From positions 1 to 64,000 of the forward strand of contig JAFABV010000028.1 of assembly GCA_023425865.1 (NCBI GenBank): a stretch of 64,000 nucleotides of DNA. Direction: 5' to 3'. Shown one piece after another: positions 17,160-24,420 of the stretch. The number at the start of each line of letters is the position of its first letter. Position 1 is the stretch's first letter. A program made the translations under genes and the position numbers. This DNA is from Bacteroidota bacterium (GTDB lineage Bacteria; Bacteroidota; Bacteroidia; Bacteroidales; Bacteroidaceae). Under the pieces are notes generated by a model that was not told the DNA's origin, searched no databases, and was given only the letters and a program-made list of their open reading frames with translations.

Positions 17160-17190
17160 CAAAGTTAAAACTTTTTTGGGGATTGACAAA
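17160..17190 (-). promoter_or_regulatory. Promoter of the GH109-like gene
   Basis: On the minus strand, TTTG (17190-17187), a 19-bp spacer and TAACTTTG (17167-17160) give a complete Bacteroidetes -33/-7 promoter, 35 bp before the start codon. Confidence 0.75.
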
Positions 17191-17252
17191 TGTGATTGCG
17201 GAAAAATTTTCAAATATTATACATGGCAGAGGCGCTGAGGGTAGATACGATT

Positions 17253-17280
17253 CTGCCTCGGGTTGTGCAACCCGAGGCAG
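17253..17280. other. Perfect hairpin after the pstB-like gene
   Basis: CTGCCTCGGGTT and AACCCGAGGCAG form a perfect 12-bp stem with a 4-base loop, 73 bp downstream of the pstB stop. No T run follows on either strand, so it may be a terminator of another kind or an RNA-stabilising hairpin. Confidence 0.5.
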
Positions 17281-17353
17281 TCCTTGAAATCTTTCTTACA
17301 ATTGACCTACAGAATGGGGGTTGGTACAGTGCCTCTCATCGCCATGAGGAGCT

Positions 17354-18220
17354 TTAACTGAACGCTCCCTCCAAATATTTTTTAGTGAGTTCGTGCTTAG
17401 GATGGTGGAATACCTGATCGGCATCTCCCTCTTCTATTACCTCGCCGAGGTACATGAAAATCACGTGGTCGGCAATGCGCAGGGCTTGGCGTAGGGTGTG
17501 GGTTACCATGACGATAGAGTAATCTTTCTTCAGCTCGGTAAACAGCTCCTCCACTTTACGGCTCGATACGGGGTCGAGGGCACTTGTCGATTCGTCGGCC
17601 AACAAGTAGCTGGGCTCTACCGCGAGATTGCGGGCCAAGCACAGACGTTGTTGTTGTCCACCCGACAGTTGCGCGGCAGGAGAGTGCAGCCGGTCTTTTA
17701 CTTCTTCATATAGTCCTACGGCCTGAAGATAATGTTTCACGATGCGGTCGAGCTTAGAACGCTTGCGTATACCGTGAATACGGCAGCCGTAGGCCACATT
17801 GTCGTAAATGCTCATGGGAAGTGGACAAGGACGTTGAGGCACCAAACCTACGTGACGGCGTAGTTCGGTGAGCTGCCGACTGTCGGCATGAATAATGTCG
17901 TGGGTACCTAAACTGACATCGCCACTTACATGAACCCCCTCGGTCAGGTCGACAAAGCGATTGAACGATCTAAGCAATGTTGACTTACCGCATCCCGACG
18001 GGCCAATGATGCAAGTAATCTTGTTTCTGGGAATCTTGACACTGACATTCTTCAAGATGGGCTGTCCGTTGATCGACACGTTGAGATGATTGGCCTCGAG
18101 GTTGGCATTGCCCAAACGGCTGAACTTGCTGTCTACCTGAAAAGGTTCAGACCTGCTCCACTGAATCTCACGAGTGAGGACGTGGCTGAAGGGTGCTGCG
18201 AGTGTTGTTGCGATGTTCAT
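17354..18220 (-). CDS. pstB: Pst-type ABC transporter ATP-binding protein
   Basis: A 288-residue ABC ATPase of the PstB group. Seen: Walker A GPSGCGKST at residues 73-81, a PstB-like Q-loop region (VPQRPCPLPMSIYDNVAYG), signature LSGGQQQR, and Walker B YLLADES. The first 35 residues are an extra N-terminal segment not typical of PstB. It is presumably the ATPase for the PstS/C/A-like proteins 6-9 kb away, since no other ATPase or permease is nearby. It is divergent from the NarL-type regulator and carries the same operators as the cys genes, pointing to sulfur rather than phosphate control. Confidence 0.88.
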   Translation of the reverse strand: MNIATTLAAPFSHVLTREIQWSRSEPFQVDSKFSRLGNANLEANHLNVSINGQPILKNVSVKIPRNKITCIIGPSGCGKSTLLRSFNRFVDLTEGVHVSGDVSLGTHDIIHADSRQLTELRRHVGLVPQRPCPLPMSIYDNVAYGCRIHGIRKRSKLDRIVKHYLQAVGLYEEVKDRLHSPAAQLSGGQQQRLCLARNLAVEPSYLLADESTSALDPVSSRKVEELFTELKKDYSIVMVTHTLRQALRIADHVIFMYLGEVIEEGDADQVFHHPKHELTKKYLEGAFS

Positions 18221-18244
18221 GTTCTTTGTCCTTGTTTACGTTGG

Positions 18245-18313
18245 CAAAGTTACGCCGTTATCTGCCGTCAGACAATACCTTTTTTTAAGTAATCCCATAC
18301 CCTATGTTTGGTA
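18245..18313 (-). promoter_or_regulatory. pstB promoter with two NarL-like operators
   Basis: The -7 element TAACTTTG is at 18252-18245 on the minus strand. The proximal operator TACCTTTTTTTAAGTA (18276-18291) begins after a 23-bp gap. A perfect distal copy, TACCCTATGTTTGGTA, starts 22 bp further at 18298. Confidence 0.7.
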
Positions 18314-18338
18314 TATTTCTTCGTTTACCCCTCTTTCC

Positions 18339-18408
18339 TACCATGTTTATGGTAGTCCATTTACCTTGTTTGAGCGATTACAGATTGATGAAAAAGTGGG
18401 TAACTTTG
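18339..18408 (+). promoter_or_regulatory. Promoter of the NarL-type regulator with two operators
   Basis: TAACTTTG lies at 18401-18408, 35 bp before the start codon. The proximal operator TACCTTGTTTGAGCGA (18362-18377) ends 23 bp upstream of it, and the distal perfect copy TACCATGTTTATGGTA is at 18339-18354, 23 bp away. This suggests autoregulation of the regulator gene. Confidence 0.7.
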
Positions 18409-18443
18409 CAATCAAATTATAATTTGCGACGTAGTAAAGTTAC

Positions 18444-19088
18444 ATGATGACAACATTTATTATAGCAGACAATCAAGAACTCACGCGAGTGGGCTTGCAG
18501 TCTTTGGTGTCAGAAGACGATGCCCAAGTGTTGTACGCGCCTGATAAGGCAGAACTCATAGCCTTGTTGATGCAATATGAGGAGAGCGTGGTGATAGTCG
18601 ACTATACGCTGTTCGACTTTACTGATGTCGATAACCTGCTCATTGTGGCCGAGCGTTTCAAGAACTCCCACTGGTTGCTCATTTCCGATGATCTCACGGG
18701 AGAGTTCCTCAAACGCGTCTTTTACGCCTCCAAGCCGATGGGGGTGGTGTTTAAAGACCAGAGCCTGCACATTATCCGAGAGGCCATTCAGTACACGGTG
18801 TCCGGCAATCGGTACATTAGTCAGCGAGCCGTAGGGCTACTGCTTAGCCAGCAGCCCGAGGAACCGGCTACAGCAACTTCGCTGACTACCACCGAACTTG
18901 AGATACTCAAGGCCATCGCCCAGGGGAAAACAACCAAAGAGATTGCCGCCGACCGTTTTTCGAGCATTCATACCATCAACACCCATCGCAAGAACATATT
19001 TCGTAAGTTGGGCGTCAATACCGCGCACGAAGCGGTGAAGTACGCTTTTAGGGCAGGCTTGGTAGACCCCTCGGAATTCTATATCTAA
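18444..19088 (+). CDS. Orphan NarL/LuxR-type response regulator, candidate sulfur regulator
   Basis: A 214-residue transcription factor with an N-terminal receiver domain and a C-terminal LuxR helix-turn-helix (about residues 148-210, TTTELEILKAIAQGKTTKEIA). Receiver landmarks are Asp9, the likely phosphoacceptor Asp53 (VVIVDYTLF) and Lys104. The acidic pair is Asp-Asn rather than Asp-Asp, so phosphorylation is uncertain, and no histidine kinase is nearby. NarL-family proteins bind 7-2-7 inverted heptamers 16 bp long starting TAC, the same geometry as the operators in its own promoter and at the cys, pst, metY and hcyS promoters. It is therefore the best candidate activator of this regulon; that link is inference. 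Confidence 0.85.
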   Translation: MMTTFIIADNQELTRVGLQSLVSEDDAQVLYAPDKAELIALLMQYEESVVIVDYTLFDFTDVDNLLIVAERFKNSHWLLISDDLTGEFLKRVFYASKPMGVVFKDQSLHIIREAIQYTVSGNRYISQRAVGLLLSQQPEEPATATSLTTTELEILKAIAQGKTTKEIAADRFSSIHTINTHRKNIFRKLGVNTAHEAVKYAFRAGLVDPSEFYI

Positions 19089-19096
19089 TTTGTGCA

Positions 19097-20332
19097 TTAT
19101 CCTACAGCCTGCTTGATATCTTCGAGCAGGGCTTCTCCATCTTCAAGTCCTACGCTAAGGCGGATGGTGCCTTGTGATACACTCATCTCACGGCATTGCT
19201 CTTCGGTAAACGTGGCAAAGATTGTACTGGCCGGATGAATGGCTAATGAACGATGGTCGAAAAGGTTGGTGGCCCGATGAATAAGCTGTAATCGGTCGAT
19301 GAACGCAAAGCAAGCCTCCCGGTTCTCCAGTTCTATCGTAAATACCGCGCCAGGCAAAGCGCGAAAAAGACGGTTGCTGAGTTCATGAAAAGGATTGTCT
19401 TTCAGTCCGGTGTAGTTCACCTGTTTGATGCCCGGCACATGCTGGCATTGTTGGGCGAGCCACAAGGTGGTTTCTGCTTGTCGCTGAAATCTCAGGTTGA
19501 GAGTCTCTAATCCAAGTGTCTCCATGTAGGCCACCTGTGGTGTCATCATAGCGCCGAGGTTTGTGATCAATTCAGTCTTCAAGCGCGCAGTGAAGGGAGC
19601 TTTAGGCCCAACCTTTTTTACTTTTGCCGACAATACCTTCGACGGACTCTTGCGCCAGTCGAAGGTGCCATAGTCCAGTATCAGTCCTCCCAAACCAGTG
19701 GCTCCACCCGATATATACTTTGTGCTCGATAGCACCTCAATGTCAATCCCGAAGTCTTTGGCACGAAACACAGAGAAGGGTACGATGGTAGTGTCGGCGA
19801 TGAGGGGTACCCCCTTGGCCTTGGATATTTCGGCAAGAGAATTAATGTCGGCCACAAACAGTTGGGGGTTGGTAATGACCTCAAAGAACAAAGCGCAGGT
19901 ATTTGCGTCTATGGCCCGTTCCACCTCTTCAGGTTTGCAGAAATCTACAAACCGTGTCTCAACACCATAGCTGCCAAGGGTGTCGCGCATAAACGAGACC
20001 GTGTTGCCAAAGAGATGTTTAGAGGCCACGATATTGAGTCCCGACGCGGCGATTGCCGTGAGCGTGTGGCTGATGGCAGCCATTCCCGTGTTGAGCGCCG
20101 TGACGCTTAAGGCGCCAGTGACAGCCTGTACACGGTTTTCAAGATACTGCACGGTGGGGTTGGAGATGCGTGAGTAGGCGTGGTTGAGGCTTCGGCCGGC
20201 AAAAGCGTCGGCCATGCCCTTGGCGTTGGGAAATTCAAACGCCGCGGAGTAATACACGGGCATGTTAAGCGCGCCGTGAGCATCTGGCTTGGCAAAAGAT
20301 GTGGCCAGCACTTGTGTCTCGTAATCTTTCAT
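19097..20332 (-). CDS. metY: O-acetylhomoserine sulfhydrylase-like PLP enzyme (MetY-like)
   Basis: A 411-residue Cys/Met-metabolism PLP enzyme. Seen: the family start YETQVLATSFAKPDAHGALNMPVYYSAAFEF, NPTVQYLENRVQAVTG, and the PLP lysine in SSTKYISGGATGLGGLILD. In Wolinella succinogenes, MetY works with the sulfur carrier HcyS, HcyF, HcyD and Sir to make homocysteine from O-acetylhomoserine and protein thiocarboxylate; here the same gene set is divergent from it. The ATG at 20332 fits both the family start and the promoter at 20360-20367; the frame extends further upstream but past the promoter. A gamma-synthase or lyase role is less likely given the neighbours. Confidence 0.88.
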   Translation of the reverse strand: MKDYETQVLATSFAKPDAHGALNMPVYYSAAFEFPNAKGMADAFAGRSLNHAYSRISNPTVQYLENRVQAVTGALSVTALNTGMAAISHTLTAIAASGLNIVASKHLFGNTVSFMRDTLGSYGVETRFVDFCKPEEVERAIDANTCALFFEVITNPQLFVADINSLAEISKAKGVPLIADTTIVPFSVFRAKDFGIDIEVLSSTKYISGGATGLGGLILDYGTFDWRKSPSKVLSAKVKKVGPKAPFTARLKTELITNLGAMMTPQVAYMETLGLETLNLRFQRQAETTLWLAQQCQHVPGIKQVNYTGLKDNPFHELSNRLFRALPGAVFTIELENREACFAFIDRLQLIHRATNLFDHRSLAIHPASTIFATFTEEQCREMSVSQGTIRLSVGLEDGEALLEDIKQAVG

Positions 20333-20359
20333 GACAACTAATAATATGTTATTGTGGTG

Positions 20360-20428
20360 CAAAGGTCTTCTTTTCTCCCCAGCTCTGCAATACCCCTTGT
20401 TCGGTATTCTACTCGCAAACCTTAGGTA
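20360..20428 (-). promoter_or_regulatory. metY promoter with NarL-like operators
   Basis: The -7-like element GACCTTTG is at 20367-20360 on the minus strand. A perfect operator, TACCCCTTGTTCGGTA, lies at 20391-20406 (23-bp gap). A second site, TCGCAAACCTTAGGTA (20413-20428), starts 22 bp further and is shared with the divergent hcyS promoter. Confidence 0.68.
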
Positions 20429-20482
20429 TTCAAAATACCTTGCACGTGCGATTTCACACTCATTCAAAAGTCACGAACTTTG
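20413..20482 (+). promoter_or_regulatory. hcyS operon promoter with NarL-like operators
   Basis: A -7-like element, GAACTTTG, lies at 20475-20482. The proximal site TACCTTGCACGTGCGA (20436-20451) ends 23 bp upstream, and the shared site at 20413-20428 lies 23 bp beyond. The proximal sequence closely resembles the proximal site of the regulator's own promoter. Confidence 0.65.
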
Positions 20483-20515
20483 CAGCGGAAATAGTTAATA
20501 ACAAAAATATAGCAC

Positions 20516-20728
20516 ATGGCACAGATTATTGTAAACGGAGAGCCGCAGGAAGTTACCCTTCCACTGAACCTCAGCGAACTGATCAAGGCAAACAACGTAT
20601 TTCAACCCGAGATGGTGACGGTACAGGTCAATGAGGAGTTTGCCGAGCGTGAAACCTGGGACAGTCTTAACATCAACGAAGGTGACAAGGTCGATTTTCT
20701 GTATTTTATGGGAGGAGGTAGCCGATGA
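20516..20728 (+). CDS. hcyS: ThiS-like sulfur carrier protein (HcyS-like)
   Basis: A 70-residue ubiquitin-fold sulfur carrier. Seen: a ThiS/MoaD-like body (IIVNGEPQEVTLPLNLSELI, VTVQVNEEF) and a C-terminal Gly66-Gly67-Gly68 followed by Ser69-Arg70. Sulfur carriers need a free terminal Gly-Gly to be adenylated and thiocarboxylated, so the two extra residues should be trimmed first, which fits the JAMM protease two genes on. No thiamine genes are nearby; with metY, hcyF, hcyD and sir around it, homocysteine synthesis is more likely than thiazole synthesis. The Gly codons (GGAGGAGGT) double as a ribosome site for hcyF, whose ATG overlaps the stop. Confidence 0.85.
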   Translation: MAQIIVNGEPQEVTLPLNLSELIKANNVFQPEMVTVQVNEEFAERETWDSLNINEGDKVDFLYFMGGGSR

Positions 20729-21537
20729 TTGATTTCACGGAAGAGCAAATAGAGCGCTATAGTCGTCATATCCTGCTGCAGGATGTTGGCATTGAAGGCC
20801 AAGAGAAGATTCTCAACGCCAAGGTGCTGGTCGTGGGCGCAGGAGGGCTCGGCGCGCCGGTCTCATTGTATCTGGCCGCAGCCGGAGTGGGGCGTATCGG
20901 CATCATTGATGCCGACGTGGTGGACCTGAGCAACCTTCAGCGACAGGTTATCCATTTCACCTCTGATATCGGTACACCCAAGGTAGAGAGTGCCAAGGCA
21001 AAGATGCAGGCCATCAACCCCGATGTGCAGGTAGACACCTACCATGAGTTTCTCGACTCTACCAATGCGCTGGATATCATCAAGAATTACGACTTCATTA
21101 TCGATGGCACCGACAATTTTCCTGTGAAGTTCCTGATCAACGATGCTTGTGTGATGGCAGGGAAAGCCTTCTCGCATGGCGGCATACTGCGTTTCAATGG
21201 CCAGACCTTCACCCATGTTCCAGGTTCGGCTTGTTATCGCTGCATGTTCAAGGAACCGCCTCCCGTAGGAGCTGTGCCTACCTGTTCACAGGCCGGTGTG
21301 CTGGGTGCCATTGCCGGTATGTTGGGAACGATTCAGGCCGCTGAGGCTTTGAAATATATCACTGGTGTAGGCGACTTGCTTACCAATCGTCTTCTCACAT
21401 TTGATGCCAAGACCATGGTATTCCGTACAGTACAGGTGAAACATCGTGATAGCTGCGAGATTTGTGGCGCGCATCCCACCATTGACCATCTTATTGATTA
21501 TGAGCAGGCCGCTTGCGACCTTCCTTCACATCGCTAA
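20725..21537 (+). CDS. hcyF: ThiF/MoeB-type sulfur-carrier adenylyltransferase (HcyF-like)
   Basis: A 270-residue E1-like enzyme expected to adenylate the C-terminus of the sulfur carrier. Seen: the nucleotide loop VVGAGGLGAPVSLYLA with the metal-binding DADVVDLSNLQRQ, the conserved cysteine in VPTCSQAGVLG, and two zinc pairs, CYRC and CEIC. It has MoeB/ThiF length and no rhodanese domain. It overlaps hcyS by 4 bp and precedes the JAMM protease by 15 bp. Role as HcyF follows from gene context; as a stand-alone sequence it could equally be ThiF or MoeB. Confidence 0.88.
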   Translation: MIDFTEEQIERYSRHILLQDVGIEGQEKILNAKVLVVGAGGLGAPVSLYLAAAGVGRIGIIDADVVDLSNLQRQVIHFTSDIGTPKVESAKAKMQAINPDVQVDTYHEFLDSTNALDIIKNYDFIIDGTDNFPVKFLINDACVMAGKAFSHGGILRFNGQTFTHVPGSACYRCMFKEPPPVGAVPTCSQAGVLGAIAGMLGTIQAAEALKYITGVGDLLTNRLLTFDAKTMVFRTVQVKHRDSCEICGAHPTIDHLIDYEQAACDLPSHR

Positions 21538-21552
21538 ATATCCCACTGTACT

Positions 21553-21945
21553 ATGTATATTAACGAAGACGTCATCTATAATATCATTGCCCAAGCAAAG
21601 GCCGACGCTCCGGAGGAGAGCTGCGGCTACCTGCTGGGGCAAGATGGTATAGTCACAGAAAACTATGCCATGGAGAATGTTGACCATAGCAACGAGCATT
21701 TCTCGTTTGCCCCAAAAGAGCAGTTTGCTGCTTTGCGCTATGCCCGTGAGAAGGGATTGCGCATCTTGGCCAATTGGCACTCTCATCCTGAGAGCCCCTC
21801 GCGGCCTTCGGAAGAAGACATCCGTTTGGCCAACGATCCTACCATACGCTATGCTATACTCTCGCTGCACCAAGGCGTACACCTCAACTCCTTTGCCATC
21901 AAAGAGGGCAAAGTGGTGGACAAGGAGGAGCATTACAGCGCTTAG
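21553..21945 (+). CDS. hcyD: JAMM/Mov34 metalloprotease (HcyD/Mec-like)
   Basis: A 130-residue zinc protease of the JAB1/MPN+ group. The motif is complete: Glu in ESCGYLLG, then HSH followed by seven residues and SEED (H-x-H-x7-S-x2-D). Such proteins beside ThiS-like carriers either trim residues after the Gly-Gly end or release an amino acid formed on the carrier. Here the carrier ends GGGSR, which supports trimming. It sits between hcyF (15 bp) and the sulfite reductase (82 bp). Confidence 0.88.
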   Translation: MYINEDVIYNIIAQAKADAPEESCGYLLGQDGIVTENYAMENVDHSNEHFSFAPKEQFAALRYAREKGLRILANWHSHPESPSRPSEEDIRLANDPTIRYAILSLHQGVHLNSFAIKEGKVVDKEEHYSA

Positions 21946-22027
21946 TGGCTCATGTCAGATGCGGTTTGCCCCATCGCTTTAGAGACATACATTCTTATTA
22001 CCCATCGCTAACCCCCATCATCCTATC

Positions 22028-24412
22028 ATGTATCGCATTCCATCAACACTTACTGGCGACCTCGATTATACTGAGTCGCTCATCAAGAAATACCAGGCCG
22101 GAGAAATCACTAAAGGTGAACTAAAGTCAAACCGTGTGCCCATGGGTGTCTATGAACAACGCAAGGACGGGCATCACATGTTGCGTATCAGGTGTGCCGG
22201 AGGTGTCATTACACCTGCGCAGTTGGCTAAAGTGGCGCAGGTGGGACACCAAGTTTCTGCCTCACATTTACATATAACCACGCGCCAGGAAATTCAGATT
22301 CACAATGTCGATATAGTGGACGCGGTACCGGCTCTGCGCAAGTTGCAGGCTGTGGGGCTCTCCTCTGCCGGTGGCGGTGGTAATACGGTGCGCAATATGA
22401 TGGCTGACGACCGCAGCGGCCTGACCGCCGCCGACGCCTTCGATGTGTATCCCTATGTCGTAGAACTCACCTCAAGGCTTATTGCCGAACGTGACTCGTT
22501 TACCATGCCACGTAAGTATAAGGTGGCATTCGACAGCAGTGAGGCCACGGCTCGCTATTCCTATGTGGCTGATCTGGGGCTTCAGGCCAAGGTACGCAAT
22601 GGCCAGCGAGGCTTCAGGGTGCTCATTGCCGGGTCAACGGCCCCTAATCCTCATACCTCATGGGAGGTCTTCGACTTTCTGCCTGAAGTAGACCTGTTGC
22701 GTGCTGCCAAAGCATTGAAAAACTGGTTCAACAAATACGGCAACCGCCGCAACCGCCACAAAGCGCGTATGCGCTATGTGTTTTATCGTTATGGCGAGGA
22801 AGAAGCACGGCGAATGTATTTAGACGAGTTTGAAGCGCTCAAGGCCGACGCCAGCCTCGACTTTTTTGCGCCTCCTTTGCCCGCCCAGCTCACCGTGCCC
22901 CCCTTTGCGCCAGTCGAGGACAACACTGAGGCCTTCTTGAAATGGAAACAGCGCTACGCTCATGCCCAACAGCAGGCAGGACTGTGGTATGCGTATATTG
23001 CCATTCCGCATGGCAATGGCTCTCCCGAGTTTTTTGCGGAAGTCGCTGAGTATCTTGCTGCTTTTGGTAATGATGTTATCCGTTTCACCAAGCGCGAACA
23101 GTTGCAGGTGCGCAATATCCCCGAGGCCTATCTTCCCAACATCTATCAGTTCTTCAAGAGTTTGGGATTGCGGCAGATGGATGATCCCGTGCTCATTACC
23201 AGCCTCACCTCATGTACGGGTGCTGACACCTGTCGGCTGGGTATATGTATGCCCAAGGGGGCTGTTGACGCATTGCGCAAGCGATTGGTAAACAGTGATC
23301 TTGACCTCGACGCGCTGGCCGATTTTGAGATTAAACTCAATGGATGCGCCAATACTTGTGCCAATGCCACATGGTGCCATCTGGGCTTCAGTGGTAGGGT
23401 GGGGCGCGTGGGCGACCATCCTTACCCCGCATATACGGTGTGGCTACCTTATCAAGGCGCGCACGACATATCTTATCAGCAAGGCTACCTTCCGGCCAAG
23501 GCCGTCCCTGCTTTTGTGGAAGATTATCTGCGTGATGTCATTGCCGAGAAGGACCATTATGCCGATTATTATGCCTATGTGCGTGAGCGTGGCGCAGAAG
23601 TGGTCAAGCAACTGCTCACGGGCAAGTACAAAGGTGCCAAACCTTTTGAAGAAGAGCCCGACACATTCTACGACTGGGGAGACGACGAGAAGTTCAGCCT
23701 CATCAAGTATGGACAGGCCGAGTGCTCATCCGGACTCTTCGATATCATCGATATCGACCAAGACACCATTGCCGAAAAACGCAAGGCGCTGGCTGCCGAT
23801 GAGGGCGACCGTGAAAAGGTGCTACACGACTTGGTGTTTGCCGAGAACCGAATGCTGTTGGTGACAAGGGGCATTGACCCTCGCACTGACGATGACGTGT
23901 ACAATGGATTCATCAACGAGTTCGTGAACAAGGGCATCGTACCCGATAAATTCCGCGTGCTTACGGAGCGGGTACGCAAGGGCGAGTCGCTTATTGGCCA
24001 GCAGGCTTTGGCCGAAGAGTTGGCAGACTTGCTCAACGAACTTTATAAGCACATGGACGACAATCTCCAGTTTAATGTACCAGAGAAGTCTGTCGAGCCC
24101 ATCGTTCAGGAAACTGACACTGAGCAGACTGCGGCAGACGCCCAGACAGCGAAGACCGTAGCCGAGCCAGAGTCTGCGGCAGCTAATGGTCCAGATGTGT
24201 TCAAGGATTTCCGTGGCATCGCCTGCCCCATGAACTTCGTGAAGACCAAGATAGCCCTTGCGCCCATGCAATCAGGACAGATTCTGCAAATCTTGCTCGA
24301 TGATGGCGCGCCCATTGCCAACGTGCCTGGCAGTGTACGTGGCGAAGGCCATACCGTGCTTGCCACCGAGAAGGTGGAAGATTATTGGCGAGTGACGATT
24401 AAGAAGAAATAG
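22028..24412 (+). CDS. sir: Siroheme [4Fe-4S] sulfite reductase fused to a TusA-like domain
   Basis: A 794-residue fusion. The first ~520 residues are a nitrite/sulfite reductase hemoprotein with two ferredoxin-like repeats and the cluster/siroheme cysteines Cys396-x5-Cys402 and Cys440-x3-Cys444. A middle domain (~545-690) is not recognised. After a Glu/Thr/Ala-rich linker, the last ~70 residues are TusA/SirA-like with Cys733 in RGIACPMN. It should reduce sulfite to sulfide for homocysteine synthesis; the TusA domain may pass sulfur on to the carrier. Sulfite rather than nitrite is inferred from the neighbours. The siroheme synthase gene begins 8 bp after its stop. Confidence 0.9.
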   Translation: MYRIPSTLTGDLDYTESLIKKYQAGEITKGELKSNRVPMGVYEQRKDGHHMLRIRCAGGVITPAQLAKVAQVGHQVSASHLHITTRQEIQIHNVDIVDAVPALRKLQAVGLSSAGGGGNTVRNMMADDRSGLTAADAFDVYPYVVELTSRLIAERDSFTMPRKYKVAFDSSEATARYSYVADLGLQAKVRNGQRGFRVLIAGSTAPNPHTSWEVFDFLPEVDLLRAAKALKNWFNKYGNRRNRHKARMRYVFYRYGEEEARRMYLDEFEALKADASLDFFAPPLPAQLTVPPFAPVEDNTEAFLKWKQRYAHAQQQAGLWYAYIAIPHGNGSPEFFAEVAEYLAAFGNDVIRFTKREQLQVRNIPEAYLPNIYQFFKSLGLRQMDDPVLITSLTSCTGADTCRLGICMPKGAVDALRKRLVNSDLDLDALADFEIKLNGCANTCANATWCHLGFSGRVGRVGDHPYPAYTVWLPYQGAHDISYQQGYLPAKAVPAFVEDYLRDVIAEKDHYADYYAYVRERGAEVVKQLLTGKYKGAKPFEEEPDTFYDWGDDEKFSLIKYGQAECSSGLFDIIDIDQDTIAEKRKALAADEGDREKVLHDLVFAENRMLLVTRGIDPRTDDDVYNGFINEFVNKGIVPDKFRVLTERVRKGESLIGQQALAEELADLLNELYKHMDDNLQFNVPEKSVEPIVQETDTEQTAADAQTAKTVAEPESAAANGPDVFKDFRGIACPMNFVKTKIALAPMQSGQILQILLDDGAPIANVPGSVRGEGHTVLATEKVEDYWRVTIKKK

Positions 24413-24420
24413 GATTGCCC

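Noticed and set aside
20333..20467. Longer N-terminus for the MetY-like protein starting at 20467
   Set aside because: It would cross the promoter and operators and has no similarity to the family; the ATG at 20332 fits.
20413..20515. TPP riboswitch before the ThiS-like gene
   Set aside because: The predicted transcript leader is only about 30 bases, too short for a THI element, and no other thiamine gene is present.
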